Assembly: GCF_041381155.1 (NCBI RefSeq)
Contig: NC_091143.1
Location: 30,257,331 to 30,321,330 of the forward strand
Source of the DNA: Argopecten irradians
Taxonomy: Eukaryota > Mollusca > Bivalvia > Pectinida > Pectinidae
Direction of reading: 5' to 3'
DNA: 64,000 nucleotides
The notes beneath the pieces are model-generated. The model worked only from the letters and a program-made list of their open reading frames with translations. It was not told the origin of the DNA and did not search any database. A program made the position numbers and the translations under genes. Shown piece by piece: positions 27,401 to 37,650 of this stretch (positions are counted from its first letter, which is position 1; each line of letters starts with the position of its first letter).

Positions 27401-29539
27401 TCAAATTCGGTGTTTGTCTTTGTTCTAACTGATTATGATCGTGGTACACATAAATGTTTATGATGCAATAAACACCAAATAGTCATTAAAACATCAACTA
27501 GGTACTGTTAATTTATTTTATGGATATTAGATAAGGTAGGGCAATAATTAATTCGAATACGTGCATTCGAAATGATTTTTATCAAAGACATGAAGGAAAT
27601 AAAATGGACGCAATCACAGTATAGCGCAAAGCTTCTAGCTTGGAATACGTGAAGATATACATAAAATGTACTATTAAAAAATATTTGTTTATTTTATTTA
27701 ATAATTACTACCGTAACGATGTAGGTAAGTGTAGTACATGTTTCTCAATTTTGCTATTCCATGATTTAAGAAAGCCAGTGGAAATCCTTTATGAATACTT
27801 TAGATAACAACAAACAGACTGTTTTGAAGATACGATATGAGTTAAACATAAACGTTTATAATTTGCCTGTGTTAGATGAAATGCATCTTTCATAAAAAAT
27901 CTTTCCTTGTGGAACATGAGTATGATGTTGCAGTTACTTATTTTCTAAAGGAATCAAAATCTACCATTTTTTTTACAGTAGTAGTAATCATAAAACGAAT
28001 GTAAACATGGAAATTAACACGAAATCATGATAAGGGGATGGGGAAGCTGCCGTTTTGAGGGGATTGATAGCACTCAAAAATACGTTGGTTTACAGCATGT
28101 GATAGTTTGTGTGAAAATGACATACACATTTCCCGTTCGTATACCTTGTTTAGGGGAAACATCCGCAGGTGGCTTGTGAGGAAGTGACTGGTGACATCCG
28201 CCGGAAGTGTGGTGGACAGCTGTTTGAAGTGTCTATTATAGCTGTTAATATGAAGGTAGGTGTGTGGATTAGAACTGTGTCATGGCAATATTGTACAGAC
28301 ATATGTCTGACATATATGTCAACCAATAGAAAATCGAAATACATTGAAAATAGTTTTAAAGTTTTCATAGACAAATAATTTAAAAAAATCGTCATTTCCT
28401 TTTCTACCCTTGGACTTTTCTGTTTCTAATCTTAAACCTATTGCTTTATTTAGGAACTGATCAAAAATATCTTTATCTAAATGAAACAAATGTCCTTTTT
28501 TCAACAAAATTCATGTTGAAGTCCATGTTCAGTTACATTGATAACACAAACATCACCTGCTTGGGAACTCAAATGACCAATTTTACAATGACCACTTTGT
28601 TATAAAGTCCATTTGCTCTTTATCCATTTAGTAATCTTTAGACTTGTTAGACTAGAAATGATCAAATTCAAAAATAGCTTTCAATACTGTAAAACAACTT
28701 ACTTTCGCATGGGATTCAATTTTGGGGATTTCGCGGTCGATGAGAAAAGCGAAAATATATTACCGCGCTATAGTCACAGGTAAAGTTGACCTTCAGAAGT
28801 CTAGACCGCGAGTATAAATCTCCATGGAAACATCCTTATGTATAAAACACGCGAAATTAAGTCGGTTTACACTGCATAAGCAGTTATATATACATATTTC
28901 TTTTATTTCGTTTTGCATATAATTTTAAGGCATTTCATTGTCTACTGTATTCTTTCTCACATCAATCCGTGCGTCCTGTAGTACAAAGAACTATTAAAGG
29001 CCAACCACGGCTCCGAAACGGATATTATTATTATTTTTATTTTAAATGTAAAATTATTCTTGTAAAGTTATCAGCCTACCGTTATTAAATACTACAATTA
29101 TCATCATTTCCTTAATATTTTTAACAGATAGATAAAATATAATTTCCTTAACACGACCGATCGTCTTATGTTTCCCAGCGTCGTCTTGAATACCACGCAG
29201 TATGTATACGTAGTTGACACTCACTCACTGGAAATCTTACATTTGTTTTGTTTTTATATTCATCTAAACCATTATCATAGATGTTTTGGCGTTAAAATTA
29301 TTATAAATTAACTTTAAATTTTTGTTTCGGAAACGTGGTGGGCCTTGAATAAACAAAATTCTCGCTGATAGTGTGACCTTTGATATTTTTAGCACGAGTA
29401 TGGGGCCGCTTCTACTCTAGAGAAATGGACAGATCCACTAACTGGTGAACAGTTCGCGGGGTTTCCCTTTGTGGTTTTTACTGACGTCATGTCCGAACCG
29501 GAAGTTAAGATTTCTAAGACAGGTATTAAAGATTCGTGA
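18409..29539 (+). CDS. AGA: N(4)-(beta-N-acetylglucosaminyl)-L-asparaginase / glycosylasparaginase-like Ntn hydrolase, 8 exons
   Basis: Threonine amidohydrolase; characterised relatives cleave GlcNAc-Asn in lysosomal glycoprotein breakdown or isoaspartyl bonds. Exons: 18409-18523 (acceptor at 18391 if spliced upstream), 23628-23772, 24108-24249, 24953-25025, 25793-25873, 26755-26846, 28154-28255, 29393-29539. All junctions are AG/GT and keep frame, giving 298 residues. Visible in order: VVGTWTF, DAVESG, GY-LELDAAMMEG, the helix after SRPVSVARAVMEK, then GHDTLG, where autocleavage before T144 would free the catalytic Thr. Then follow TSGSG, GRVGDS (R172 and D175, substrate-binding in the family), SGDGD and EYGAA. 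S195 sits where human AGA has Thr. The stretch before GHDT is much shorter than in human AGA. The ATG at 18409 gives no signal peptide. The frame is open upstream to an ATG at 18295, and an acceptor-like AG ends at 18391, so an upstream exon carrying a signal is possible. The 3' end is the TGA at 29537; a GT there could also splice on. Confidence 0.92.
21326..21617. repeat. Tandem array of a roughly 55-bp piece of a dispersed repeat, in AGA intron 1
   Basis: Five to six units, each with 'ACCACAGTCTCCCAAAACAC', then ACGCATTTCAT and AATGGTATACC. The unit also occurs singly in the dispersed composite repeat near 44430 and 51105, so the array looks like local amplification of one of its segments. 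Minus-strand open frames across it repeat VFWETV-like words and are not genes. Confidence 0.8.
21626..21989. mobile_element. MITE family A, copy 2, reversed
   Basis: Same length and interior as the 13764 copy but in opposite orientation. Ends read AAGATGCTCCATCGCTGACA and GGAGGTGGAGCATCTTAA. The left flank TTCA differs from TTAA by one base. It lies in AGA intron 1 directly after the 55-bp array. Confidence 0.8.
22340..22880. repeat. 37-bp minisatellite in AGA intron 1
   Basis: About ten diverged copies of a 37-bp unit with the words TGCAGCTCGACATCCGACA and TTTGCATTTTGAATGTTG. Clear period between 22509, 22546 and 22583. Open frames on both strands here reflect the repeat. Confidence 0.8.
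24549..24800 (-). mobile_element. Decayed MITE family A relative in AGA intron 3
   Basis: Contains, in reversed order, the interior words of family A: ACACCATT, a GTGGCACT...ATATGGATTGAAGTACTGATTGCG stretch and CACCAAAAG. Ends are no longer recognisable. It is an old copy, so the 120-codon minus-strand frame over it is not a gene. Confidence 0.6.
25005..25204 (+). repeat. Eight tandem 25-bp copies spanning the exon 4 splice donor of AGA
   Basis: Each unit ends GTATGTGCAG followed by GTAAGT or GTAA, so each carries the last coding bases of exon 4 plus a consensus 5' splice site. Donors fall after 25025, 25050, 25075, 25100, 25125, 25150, 25175 and 25200. Only one base of copy 8 differs (CAAAATAAC for CAAAACAAC) apart from its trailing GTAAAA. 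Using the first donor keeps the protein frame. Reading past it meets an in-frame TAA at 25049, so every later donor would give a truncated product. Confidence 0.95.
27183..27372. mobile_element. Fragment of TIR family C in AGA intron 6
   Basis: Shares with 57239-57508 and 63484-63754 the interior words CACGGTGGTTGACT, GCTTTGAAGTTGGGCGTC and CTTCAAAGGAA, and the end 'TATGATAGTCCAGGGATGG' running to AACCCCTGG. The left end is not clear. Non-coding. Confidence 0.6.
28685..28875. mobile_element. Short TIR element in AGA intron 7
   Basis: Left TACTGTAAAACAACTTACTT and right AAGTCGGTTTACACTG are imperfect inverted repeats flanking GCGAAA/CGCGAAAT words. A similar arrangement lies at 50153-50367. 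No coding frame. Confidence 0.55.
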
Positions 29540-29610
29540 CAGCTACTGACTGATGTGACATTATGTGATCAATAATATTTCTATGCACGTGAGTTAGTAT
29601 GAAAACTATA

Positions 29611-29630
29611 AATAAAACTTTCTAAATAAA
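29611..29630 (+). terminator. Polyadenylation signals of AGA
   Basis: AATAAA at 29611 and again at 29625, about 72 and 86 bases after the stop codon, the expected place for 3' end formation of a short UTR. Confidence 0.55.
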
Positions 29631-31417
29631 TCTTTTTTGGGGTCGTTATTTAAGTCCTGATATTTATGTTTTATTACAAGAAATGTTTCACTCGTAATTG
29701 ATACTCTTTAGACAGATATGATAGATAGATACATAGATATAGGATACACTAAGTGATGGTCCATGATTCACATTTTGAAGCTAGAAATATAAGAGTTGCT
29801 CCTCTTTGCATAAATCTAGTAGTTTATGACGGATCACGGTACACTGTTTCATGTGCTTACATGATAAAACTATATCAATCTTATCAAAATAAACCCAATC
29901 TATAAGAAAACTAAGGATAACGTTAACAAGGCTTGTTTTATCTTCCACAATTCTTGTTCCGTTAGTTTGCAGTAAAATTATATAATAAGAAAAGTTGATA
30001 TGGTACTGTATGAAATATTAATGATAGTGAGAATCAGATGGAGTGAGAGCTAGGATGAATGTTTGTTGATGTTGAATATGTAATTTATGTACTTAAGAAT
30101 GAAAGGGTTGAGAGTTGTTTCTGTGTTTAGATGGGGATAAATGTAGGTGTGATGATTGAGAGCCCTCGTGTGTGGGGACATTTGTTTGCGAGGAGGCTGA
30201 CCCCAGGGCCTCAACCCTGGCAGTTTCTATAGAATAGTCTCGGCAATAACATGGGTTTTTTCACCTTTAAAAGGAGATCTAAACCTAATCTACGTCATTA
30301 AAAATATTTGCAGTAAAAATAGTCCGCTAAAGTTTTCAAAACGCCCAATAATATTGAAAACAAGGTGGAATGGGATACTACTAACAATGGAAGAAAATTT
30401 TATGACATTTTGAAATTACCTTTACAGTTTGCGATCTCTTCACGTTGAAGTCTATATTGGGAGGAAAATTTTGGGTTCATGAAAAATTCTTCTTTCGCCA
30501 ATACTGTTTTAAAATCGCCAAACGCATTTCAAATTAGCCATTGGCGCCTATGGCGACTGACAGCGCGAGCCCTGTAACAATTGTATACAAATGATAATTA
30601 GATAACTAGAATAGATAAATACTGTAAAAATGAGCAGTGACGATTTACCTTTGGTTTCTGTTGACCATAATATAAAATGTAATCTGAAAAATAATACCCT
30701 TCTTTTTTGATGAGTTTGTTCTGAAAGTAGGGCGTTATAACTGTATCAGCTGCCCTAATTACATGATCGTTATATGTTTAATGTGATATATTCCTTTCTA
30801 TTCTTCCTAACTGACTTTCTTCTTCGTAACCCCCCCCCTTGAAACCGCTTCACTTTTGGCGTCGAGTAAAGCAAAGTCTATCAAATCGATAGTTCTCCTC
30901 ATGCCTAGCGATCAGCGTAAAGTAAGTGGGACCACAGGGGCTTGTAACGAAAATGGGGTGAGTGTATTTGTGTGTCTGCTGTAGGTACTATATAAAATAC
31001 AAGGGCTTTGTTTCACTACAAAAACCTTTAAAGAATATAATGAACTTGCTCCAAGATTTTACCTAACAAATATTCACCTCTGTCAACCATTTTTTTTTTT
31101 AAATCACCTTCTAAATCAACACAAGGTGATCTCACATATAATAGAAAGTACAATACAATGTACTTTCTTCAATTGAGGCAAAAGGAAAATATTCTGATAT
31201 GTCAATTAAGGAACAGCTGCTGAATAAGTAGCTGCATTTGTGTAGCTTAAAAGACTTTTAGACAGATAATCGTGTCGTCTTTAGAGCTACAATTGGTGCC
31301 TATTACTGCAAGAGTAGGAGCAAAGTAATGATTATGCAAGCCATTATAAAACGTTTGTTTGCATTTTATCGTACTTGTTTGATATCGCTTACCTACTAGA
31401 CAATAAAACTTAATCAC
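29631..31417. other. Intergenic, no gene recognised
   Basis: AT-rich sequence without coding similarity. A piece around 30815-30970 contains 'AAAGTCTATCAAA' and GCGATCAGCG...GTGGGACCAC words that recall the composite repeat found at 44.2 and 50.9 kb, together with a poly-C run. Confidence 0.5.
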
Positions 31418-32768
31418 ATGAAATACCAAATTCTCATCGAGGCATTATTTTTAAACATGTTACATATGAAGGTCTTTAGAAACAGTACTCCTAATTTTAT
31501 GGTTTATGGAGAACTTGGTAAATTTCCCTTAGAAATTGAAATCAAGGTACGGATGTTAATGTTTTGGCACAAAGTAATTACAGGGGGAGATAAACTCTCC
31601 AGTGTATTTTATCGCCTTACATTAAGAATGCAAGAAAACGATACTACAGAATTTAAGTGGCTTGGGCATATAAAGTCACTCCTTAATGACACAGGTTTTA
31701 ACAATTTATGGGCATTTCAAAATACATGTACGATGAATAGAGCTTTGTTTAAAAACTTGCTAAAACGACGTTTATGTGATCAATATATTCAAAATTGGTA
31801 TTCTATTCTTGAAACATCGTCTCGCGGACAATTCTACTCAACCTTTAAAAAGCAGTTTTAAACTTGAACCATATTTAGTAAAGCTTGATTTCAAAGAACG
31901 TGTTATTATTAGTAAATTTAGAACCTCGAATTTAAAATTCCCTATTGAAACTGGAAGATGGGCTGGTATACCGCGTGATAACCGTATTTGTTTACTATGT
32001 AATAACGGTATTGGAGATGAATATCACTACTTATTTCAATGTAGTAATGCAAGTGTAACTAATAATAGACATAAATATATTCCACAATACTATTATACAA
32101 ATCCAAGTTTATTAAAAATGGGAGGCATGTTTGAAATCTGTAATCGAACTCTATTAACGAGAGTGAGTTATTTTCTTAAACAAATAGAAACAGTCATGTA
32201 TTTTAAATTGATCAAAAAGTACAGTGTACTGGTTACATACACCTGCATTTATATTACTTGTATGTTTGTTATTACTTCTTATTATGCTGTGATATAGCTG
32301 ATTATATATGTTATACGATATAGCATCGAATATACAATTGTATAACTACTACATGTATATGTTCAATCTATTTATACTCTGTACACAGTATTAAGCGTTC
32401 AAGTTCTATTAAAGCTAAAAGTATGAACTTAAGTAAAATTGAAATATATTTAGAGGTTATGCAGTTGTATTATACTGCTATGGCTACGCTAAAGGTCAAT
32501 GATATGAAGTATTAAACATATACCATTATAATATTAAAATATTGATATGGTTGTTGTTCATACTACAATCATACATAACTAACAATGACCATGCATTATA
32601 CTCACCAATGTACGTAAAATATTTCATACACCGATATGTACGCTTGAGTGTATTATGTTCACATTGTACTATCAATTACCCTGTCTGTCATGTATGTTTT
32701 GTATAAATTGACCTCTTGTGGCACACAAAGGTGTGCCCAGAGTGTATTAATAAAATCTGAAATCTAAA
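31418..32768 (+). pseudogene. 3' end of a non-LTR retrotransposon (LINE), frameshifted
   Basis: Two overlapping frames (31418-31861 and 31776-32297) join by a one-base shift near 31855 into the C-terminal part of a LINE ORF2. It lies after the reverse-transcriptase domain, with the words NSTPNFMVYGELGKFP and KFRTSNLKFPIETGRW. A CCHC finger, CX2CX8HX4C, lies in the part containing CLLCNNGIGDEYHYLFQC. The 3' UTR ends with a perfect 7-bp hairpin (GGCACAC-AAAG-GTGTGCC, 32720-32737) followed by AATAAAATCTGAAATCTAA, a typical LINE terminus. The 5' part, including the endonuclease and RT core, is missing, as expected for a 5'-truncated insertion. It resembles CR1/L2-like elements of marine animals; the exact clade is not settled. 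Not functional. Confidence 0.85.
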
Positions 32769-33324
32769 TTGTGACTTTGACGTTTTGTGAGCGGTACGGT
32801 AGGCTAGATATCAAAAATGGCAGTTATGTTTGATTTGGACAAAAATAATATGTTAATGCATGTATACGCATAAAATAATTGGAAACTTACAAAAAAGTAT
32901 AGAAAGGCAGTGCTCCACTACGACACATAGGAACCAATTCGTACTTGGTCGACAGGTATAGTAGGCCGGGTACGTATATTCGTTCTACTGCTGTAGCAAC
33001 TTAAACTTAGACCTCTTTAATGAAAATTTAGCAGAATCATCAATGGGTGAATGTGGTATTGCATATTGAACTACTGAACATATCTTTTTCTTTTGTAGTA
33101 AGTATATTGAACAACGAGTAATTCTCCAAAATACGTTTTGAACTTATTTACTCATATTACTCATAAGTTACTCATAACCACTTTGACATTTAAACATTTT
33201 TATCTTGCAATGATTGTAACAAATAATCCAATTTGAATATCTTTCAGTGCACGATGGAGTCAGAGCCGTTCATATATTTCATAACATTTAATTATCATCA
33301 ATAACTGTTTTTACTAACTATGAT

Positions 33325-33689
33325 TTAAAGATGCTCCGCCGCTGACAGAGCATAAATGATATTCATCATTTGAACAATAATTGGTGTTTAATTGTGTATA
33401 TATATGTCTAATTAACACAAAAAAATAATATAAACTAATTTATTTTGCCTTTGGTGCATGCGAAATCAGTACTTCATTCCATATAGGATATAGCGGCACG
33501 GAATTTTTTCGGGATGCAATTAATTATTTTTTTGTATTTTTAACTTGAAGTAAAATTAGAAGCTTAAACTTTTCAATGGTGGTAATGGTGTAAAGTAAGT
33601 AACTTTTGTAACTGATGAAATATACTAAATCGTCTGCTCCTGTTTTTAATAGTAAAAAACACCATTTGTCAGCGGTGGAGCATCTTTAA
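33325..33689. mobile_element. MITE family A, copy 3
   Basis: Same orientation and length (365 bp) as the 13764 copy, with TTAA on both sides. Ends AGATGCTCCGCCGCTGACAG and TCAGCGGTGGAGCATCT. High interior similarity to copy 1 suggests fairly recent spread. Confidence 0.85.
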
Positions 33690-34142
33690 CAATAATTAAG
33701 TTAAATTTGATATATTACGTATCATTTGTAACCCATGGCTGTTGTGCCATGCATATTGCATCCATTTCCTGAAAGTGGTATCCTTATTTTGATATATATA
33801 TATATATATTTAGTGTTCTAACTACAAACACTGACCAAAACTATGTACCTGATTCGACAAGCACTTATTATTATATCTCTCATACCTACACGTGTAATAC
33901 TGGCTGGTCTAGGGCAATAACTCATATTGCCTGAATCTGTATTTCATGGCTTCCCATGCAATAAAGGCTTGTGACGTCACAGTGTCAACAAAATTACTAT
34001 TTTCTCGGTACAATTTTAACTGAAGTGTTTTCAGAAACGCAGTTTTCATGTATGGAGAATTGACTCGCAGTCGTTTTTTCGAATTTGTTTTAAAATGGCG
34101 GAAAATCATTGTAGGAAGATTGAAATAAAACGTCGAGGTATG

Positions 34143-34310
34143 AGAGTAAAATACTCTTTTATACGTGGATATGAAGGATAGGGATATTCTACCATCGGAA
34201 TCGCAAAATGTTGTTAAACCCTCGGCAAGCCTCGGGTTTTACAACATTTTGTGACCCTCGGGTAGTATATTCCCCCCTTCATATCTACATAAGAGTCTTA
34301 TAGTATAATA
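34143..34310. mobile_element. Foldback element 1
   Basis: The left arm ACTCTTTTATACGTGGATAT...ATTCTACC pairs with the right arm GGTAGTATATTCC...ATATCTACATAAGAGT. An inner stem GCAAAATGTTGTTAAACC / GGTTTTACAACATTTTG surrounds CTCGGCAAGCCTCG. Almost the whole element can fold into one hairpin. Confidence 0.8.
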
Positions 34311-34977
34311 CTATTTAGAATATATCACTGATACATTAATCTTTATATCTAAATATAAAGTAAAATAAAGGTATGTTAATGCATTCGTATGTGAAGTTGT
34401 GTTTTCCATGTCGAAAATTTATTTTAATAACGATATATTGGTAGTAAATATGTACTTATTCAACCATGTTTGACGGAATACGGGTGACTTTTGTTGAGGC
34501 AGGTGTACCTCTTCAAAGAAAATGGTTGGTTCCTTTGTCTTTCATATATAGTACCTACAGCTTACACCCTCCACCAATTCTCGTTTCGAGTAACCAAGTG
34601 GTTGAATGTGCTGTTAAACGTTTTGGTGGCTTCTTTCACTGAGATTGCTAGTAAGTTATTGTTCGATTATATAAAGTCCTATTAACAGCAATTTTCATTT
34701 AAAGACGACCTCCCGTGTATGTGGTGTTTTGTGTGTGGTATAAGTGCGTGTTTTGGGAGACTGTTGTATGTTTGTTTTGTGACGTTTTGTAAAAAGTTAA
34801 CCCGTGTACCGATATTCAGTTCGTTTGATGTACATCCAAAAGGACCAAACTACTTGAACCATATGCTATTTGATACACAACCTTTACTGAGATATAAACC
34901 AGGGGGTTGTTGATGGGGCTGCTTTTTGCAGTTATTTCATTGAAGATGTCTCCGACGGGATGAATTCGTTACACATT

Positions 34978-35101
34978 TTGTTAGTGGCCTAATACGGGAA
35001 AACATTGGGTCTAAAATAAATATGTATCAGACTCGGCTTCGCATCGCCCAATACATGTTAATGAAGACCCGATGTTTTTTTCCGTATTAGGTCACTAACA
35101 A
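34978..35101. mobile_element. Foldback element 2
   Basis: Arms of about 35 bp: 34978-35012 (TTGTTAGTGGCCTAATACGG and on) and 35065-35101 (to CCGTATTAGGTCACTAACAA), differing at a few positions. The loop contains ACTCGGCTTCGCATCGCC. Confidence 0.8.
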
Positions 35102-36762
35102 CGAACATCATTCCATGTACAGTATTAAGATGGTATGATCCTCGATATTCTAGGGGTTACTACCACTGTCGTTATATCCACTCCTGGGACTAACTGAGTA
35201 AAATTGAAGGCTCTGTGTGCATGAGCAGATGAGACCAGTAGTTTAATCGGATTGAAGATGCTATTTTTTCATAAAAAAATCTTTTTATTACGTAAGATGT
35301 GGCCATTTCATTAAGTCACTTTAACAGGAAAACTAATAGAAAACCACGTAGAACAAATCTTTTTACAGAAGTAAGCATAACAATATTTCAAGGCAAACAA
35401 ACCCTATATACTAAAATAATAAAGTATGATTGTGATGGAGGAATGAATAACTTGTGAAGATTTGTAATGGAACATTAGCTATCTGCATGAACACCCACGC
35501 GAGTTACCGCCTCTTATTTTATTTGATGATCGGCAGATGTCGCTTCTCTCTTTCCATTTCCAAAACATTGCCAGCAATTCTCGTCTGATATATACCGACT
35601 ACAATTACACGATACTTACCAGGCGTGCATGCATGCCAGGAATTCATTTCTCAGCCTGATATTGTAAGTATATCTACACAAACATGTATGTGTGTTCAGT
35701 ACATATACTGCTCACGGTATTAAGATTTAGTTGTGATCGATAGCAAAATCATTCTGGTGGAACTGTGGCCTATAGACCATATACCCATATAGTTAGTATA
35801 CACTGGTATATGTGTATTTTTTCACACGTGTGTTGTTAAGTCTATACAAGAGAACAACTAAATATGCTAACGTATTGGTATGGCGTGTAATGAATAGGCC
35901 TGATGGTAACAATGGTCATACTAAGTATATTTAGCGGTTTATATATATATATATATATATTCATAAATATCAATGTGATCATTATAATTGTATGATATGC
36001 AATTTTGATAGAATCGACGAACGCAGATTAAAGTTGCAAAACATTATCATAGTAAATTTTGAAACAAACTTGGTTTATAATCTTTGCATTACAATACTAT
36101 ATATAAAGTAAAATATCTCTGGAAATGCTGTCACCACGGTAGTCTTTATGATATAAAAGTAGACTTGACATTTCCACACTCTCTCATCTGGAAAGAAATT
36201 GTTAGTGCAATTTTCTCCTACAAAATACGATGTCACAGAGGTCTAAGTTTAAGTTTAAATACTTGAATAAACATTGATATGTTATGTAATTAATATGAAG
36301 CTCTTAATCATGAATAGGGAGAAGTTTGCGATTTGTAAATTTTCACATTTTATTGAATAATATATTTTTGCTTGGATAATCGTACAAATTGTCTTGAATC
36401 CTCTTATTGATTCACAAAAGTCATCAAACCACGATAAAATACACTATATAAATGTTACCAAAGACAAATCAACAAAACATCTTTTTATGGTATAAAGAGA
36501 ACTGTTTAGCGATTTTATGAGACCTATTTTTTTATAGATATTTTCATATGAATGTCACAGACATACAATGTTGTGGGATAATCCGGCAATCGGTAAAACA
36601 ATCAATACTGAAGCCGAATAACATGTACGTATATGTCCGATTGTATAATAAATCACCGAAACTAAATCAAAACAAAAATCTGACAGTAAAGTATTATTGT
36701 ACGAAATTCATCACTATTAAAATACACAAATGAGGTTTGATTAATCGGGTATATATATATTT

Positions 36763-36920
36763 AAGGATTAACTTGAATAGATTTTTTATGTTATGGAGAT
36801 ATTTAACACAAAAATCTGAGTGTACTCTAAATAAACCGCGAAGCGGTTTAGGATGAGAGTACACTCAGATTTTTGTGTTATATCTCCATAACATAAAAAT
36901 ATATATTCAAATTAATCCTT
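36763..36920. mobile_element. Foldback element 3 with a perfect small inner hairpin
   Basis: Arms 36763-36828 and 36856-36920 are inverted copies of about 65 bp with few mismatches. The loop holds AAACCGCGAAGCGGTTT, itself a 7-bp stem. With elements 1 and 2 it shares the design of long arms and a GC-rich GCGAAGC or GGCTTCGC-like centre, though the arms are unrelated. Confidence 0.85.
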
Positions 36921-37117
36921 ATAATTCAATTTATCAAAGATAATCTCTTCAATATTCAAAATTCATTTTGGGACTATTTTGTCTATGAAATCATTACGCC
37001 GTCATCTCAGCCAATCAGAAGCAACGTTACAAACGGCGACGCCATTTTTCCTTTATGGGATGATAAAGTAAATTTTTAAGCCAATGAAAATGCTCTTAAC
37101 AAGCAAAATTGAATTAT

Positions 37118-37396
37118 GTCTAATTAAAACAAAATGGATATATGTACAATAGTTTCACTTCCTTTCGTTGTCTGCATAATCAGTACATTATTCCATATCT
37201 ATATAGGGCATAGTGTTATGGATATTTTTCAGAATGCAATTAATTATTTTAAATACTTTTATTCTGAAGTAGAATATGAAACTTAATTTTTTAAATGATG
37301 GTATTAGTGTAAAGTAAATGTTATTTAAGATAGCTATTACTTCGGTTGCTCCAGTTGTAAATAGGTAAACATTCGTCGACGGTGAACCCCCTTTAA
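37118..37396. mobile_element. Decayed MITE family A relative
   Basis: Retains the interior order of family A: TCTGCATAATCAGTACATTATTCC, GGGCATAGTGTTATGG, GCAATTAATTATTTTAAATA and GGTATTAGTGTAAAGTAA. The right end is a damaged GTCGACGGTGAACCCCCTTTA. The left end is lost. It lies directly upstream of the Mab-21-like gene. Confidence 0.65.
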
Positions 37397-37650
37397 CATC
37401 AACAGGGAGCGTATGCCATACCTGGTCATGTTTCGTTATAACGTTCAATTAAAATAAATACAAAGACATGTTCTAATAATGAAAAGAGAACAATGGATTT
37501 TGACAACGCAATATGTTTTATGTATGCAAAAAAAAAAGATTATTTAGTAAAGCGCTATCGTAAAATACATAATATAACCACCTAAAATATCACTTACCAT
37601 TCTGTGTGTAATTACATTTTTAGATATCTACGGGAGTGACGCAAATCATC

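Larger units (their letters stand above)
32769..37622. other. Intergenic region upstream of the Mab-21-like gene, rich in inverted repeats
   Basis: No coding exon identified. Holds a family A MITE (33325-33689), three foldback elements (34143-34310, 34978-35101, 36763-36920), a family C end fragment (about 35133-35215), a (TA)n run at 35939 and a decayed family A copy (37118-37396). A 3' splice-like signal ends at 37623, so a 5' UTR or short coding exon of the next gene may lie somewhere here, but I cannot find it. Confidence 0.55.
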
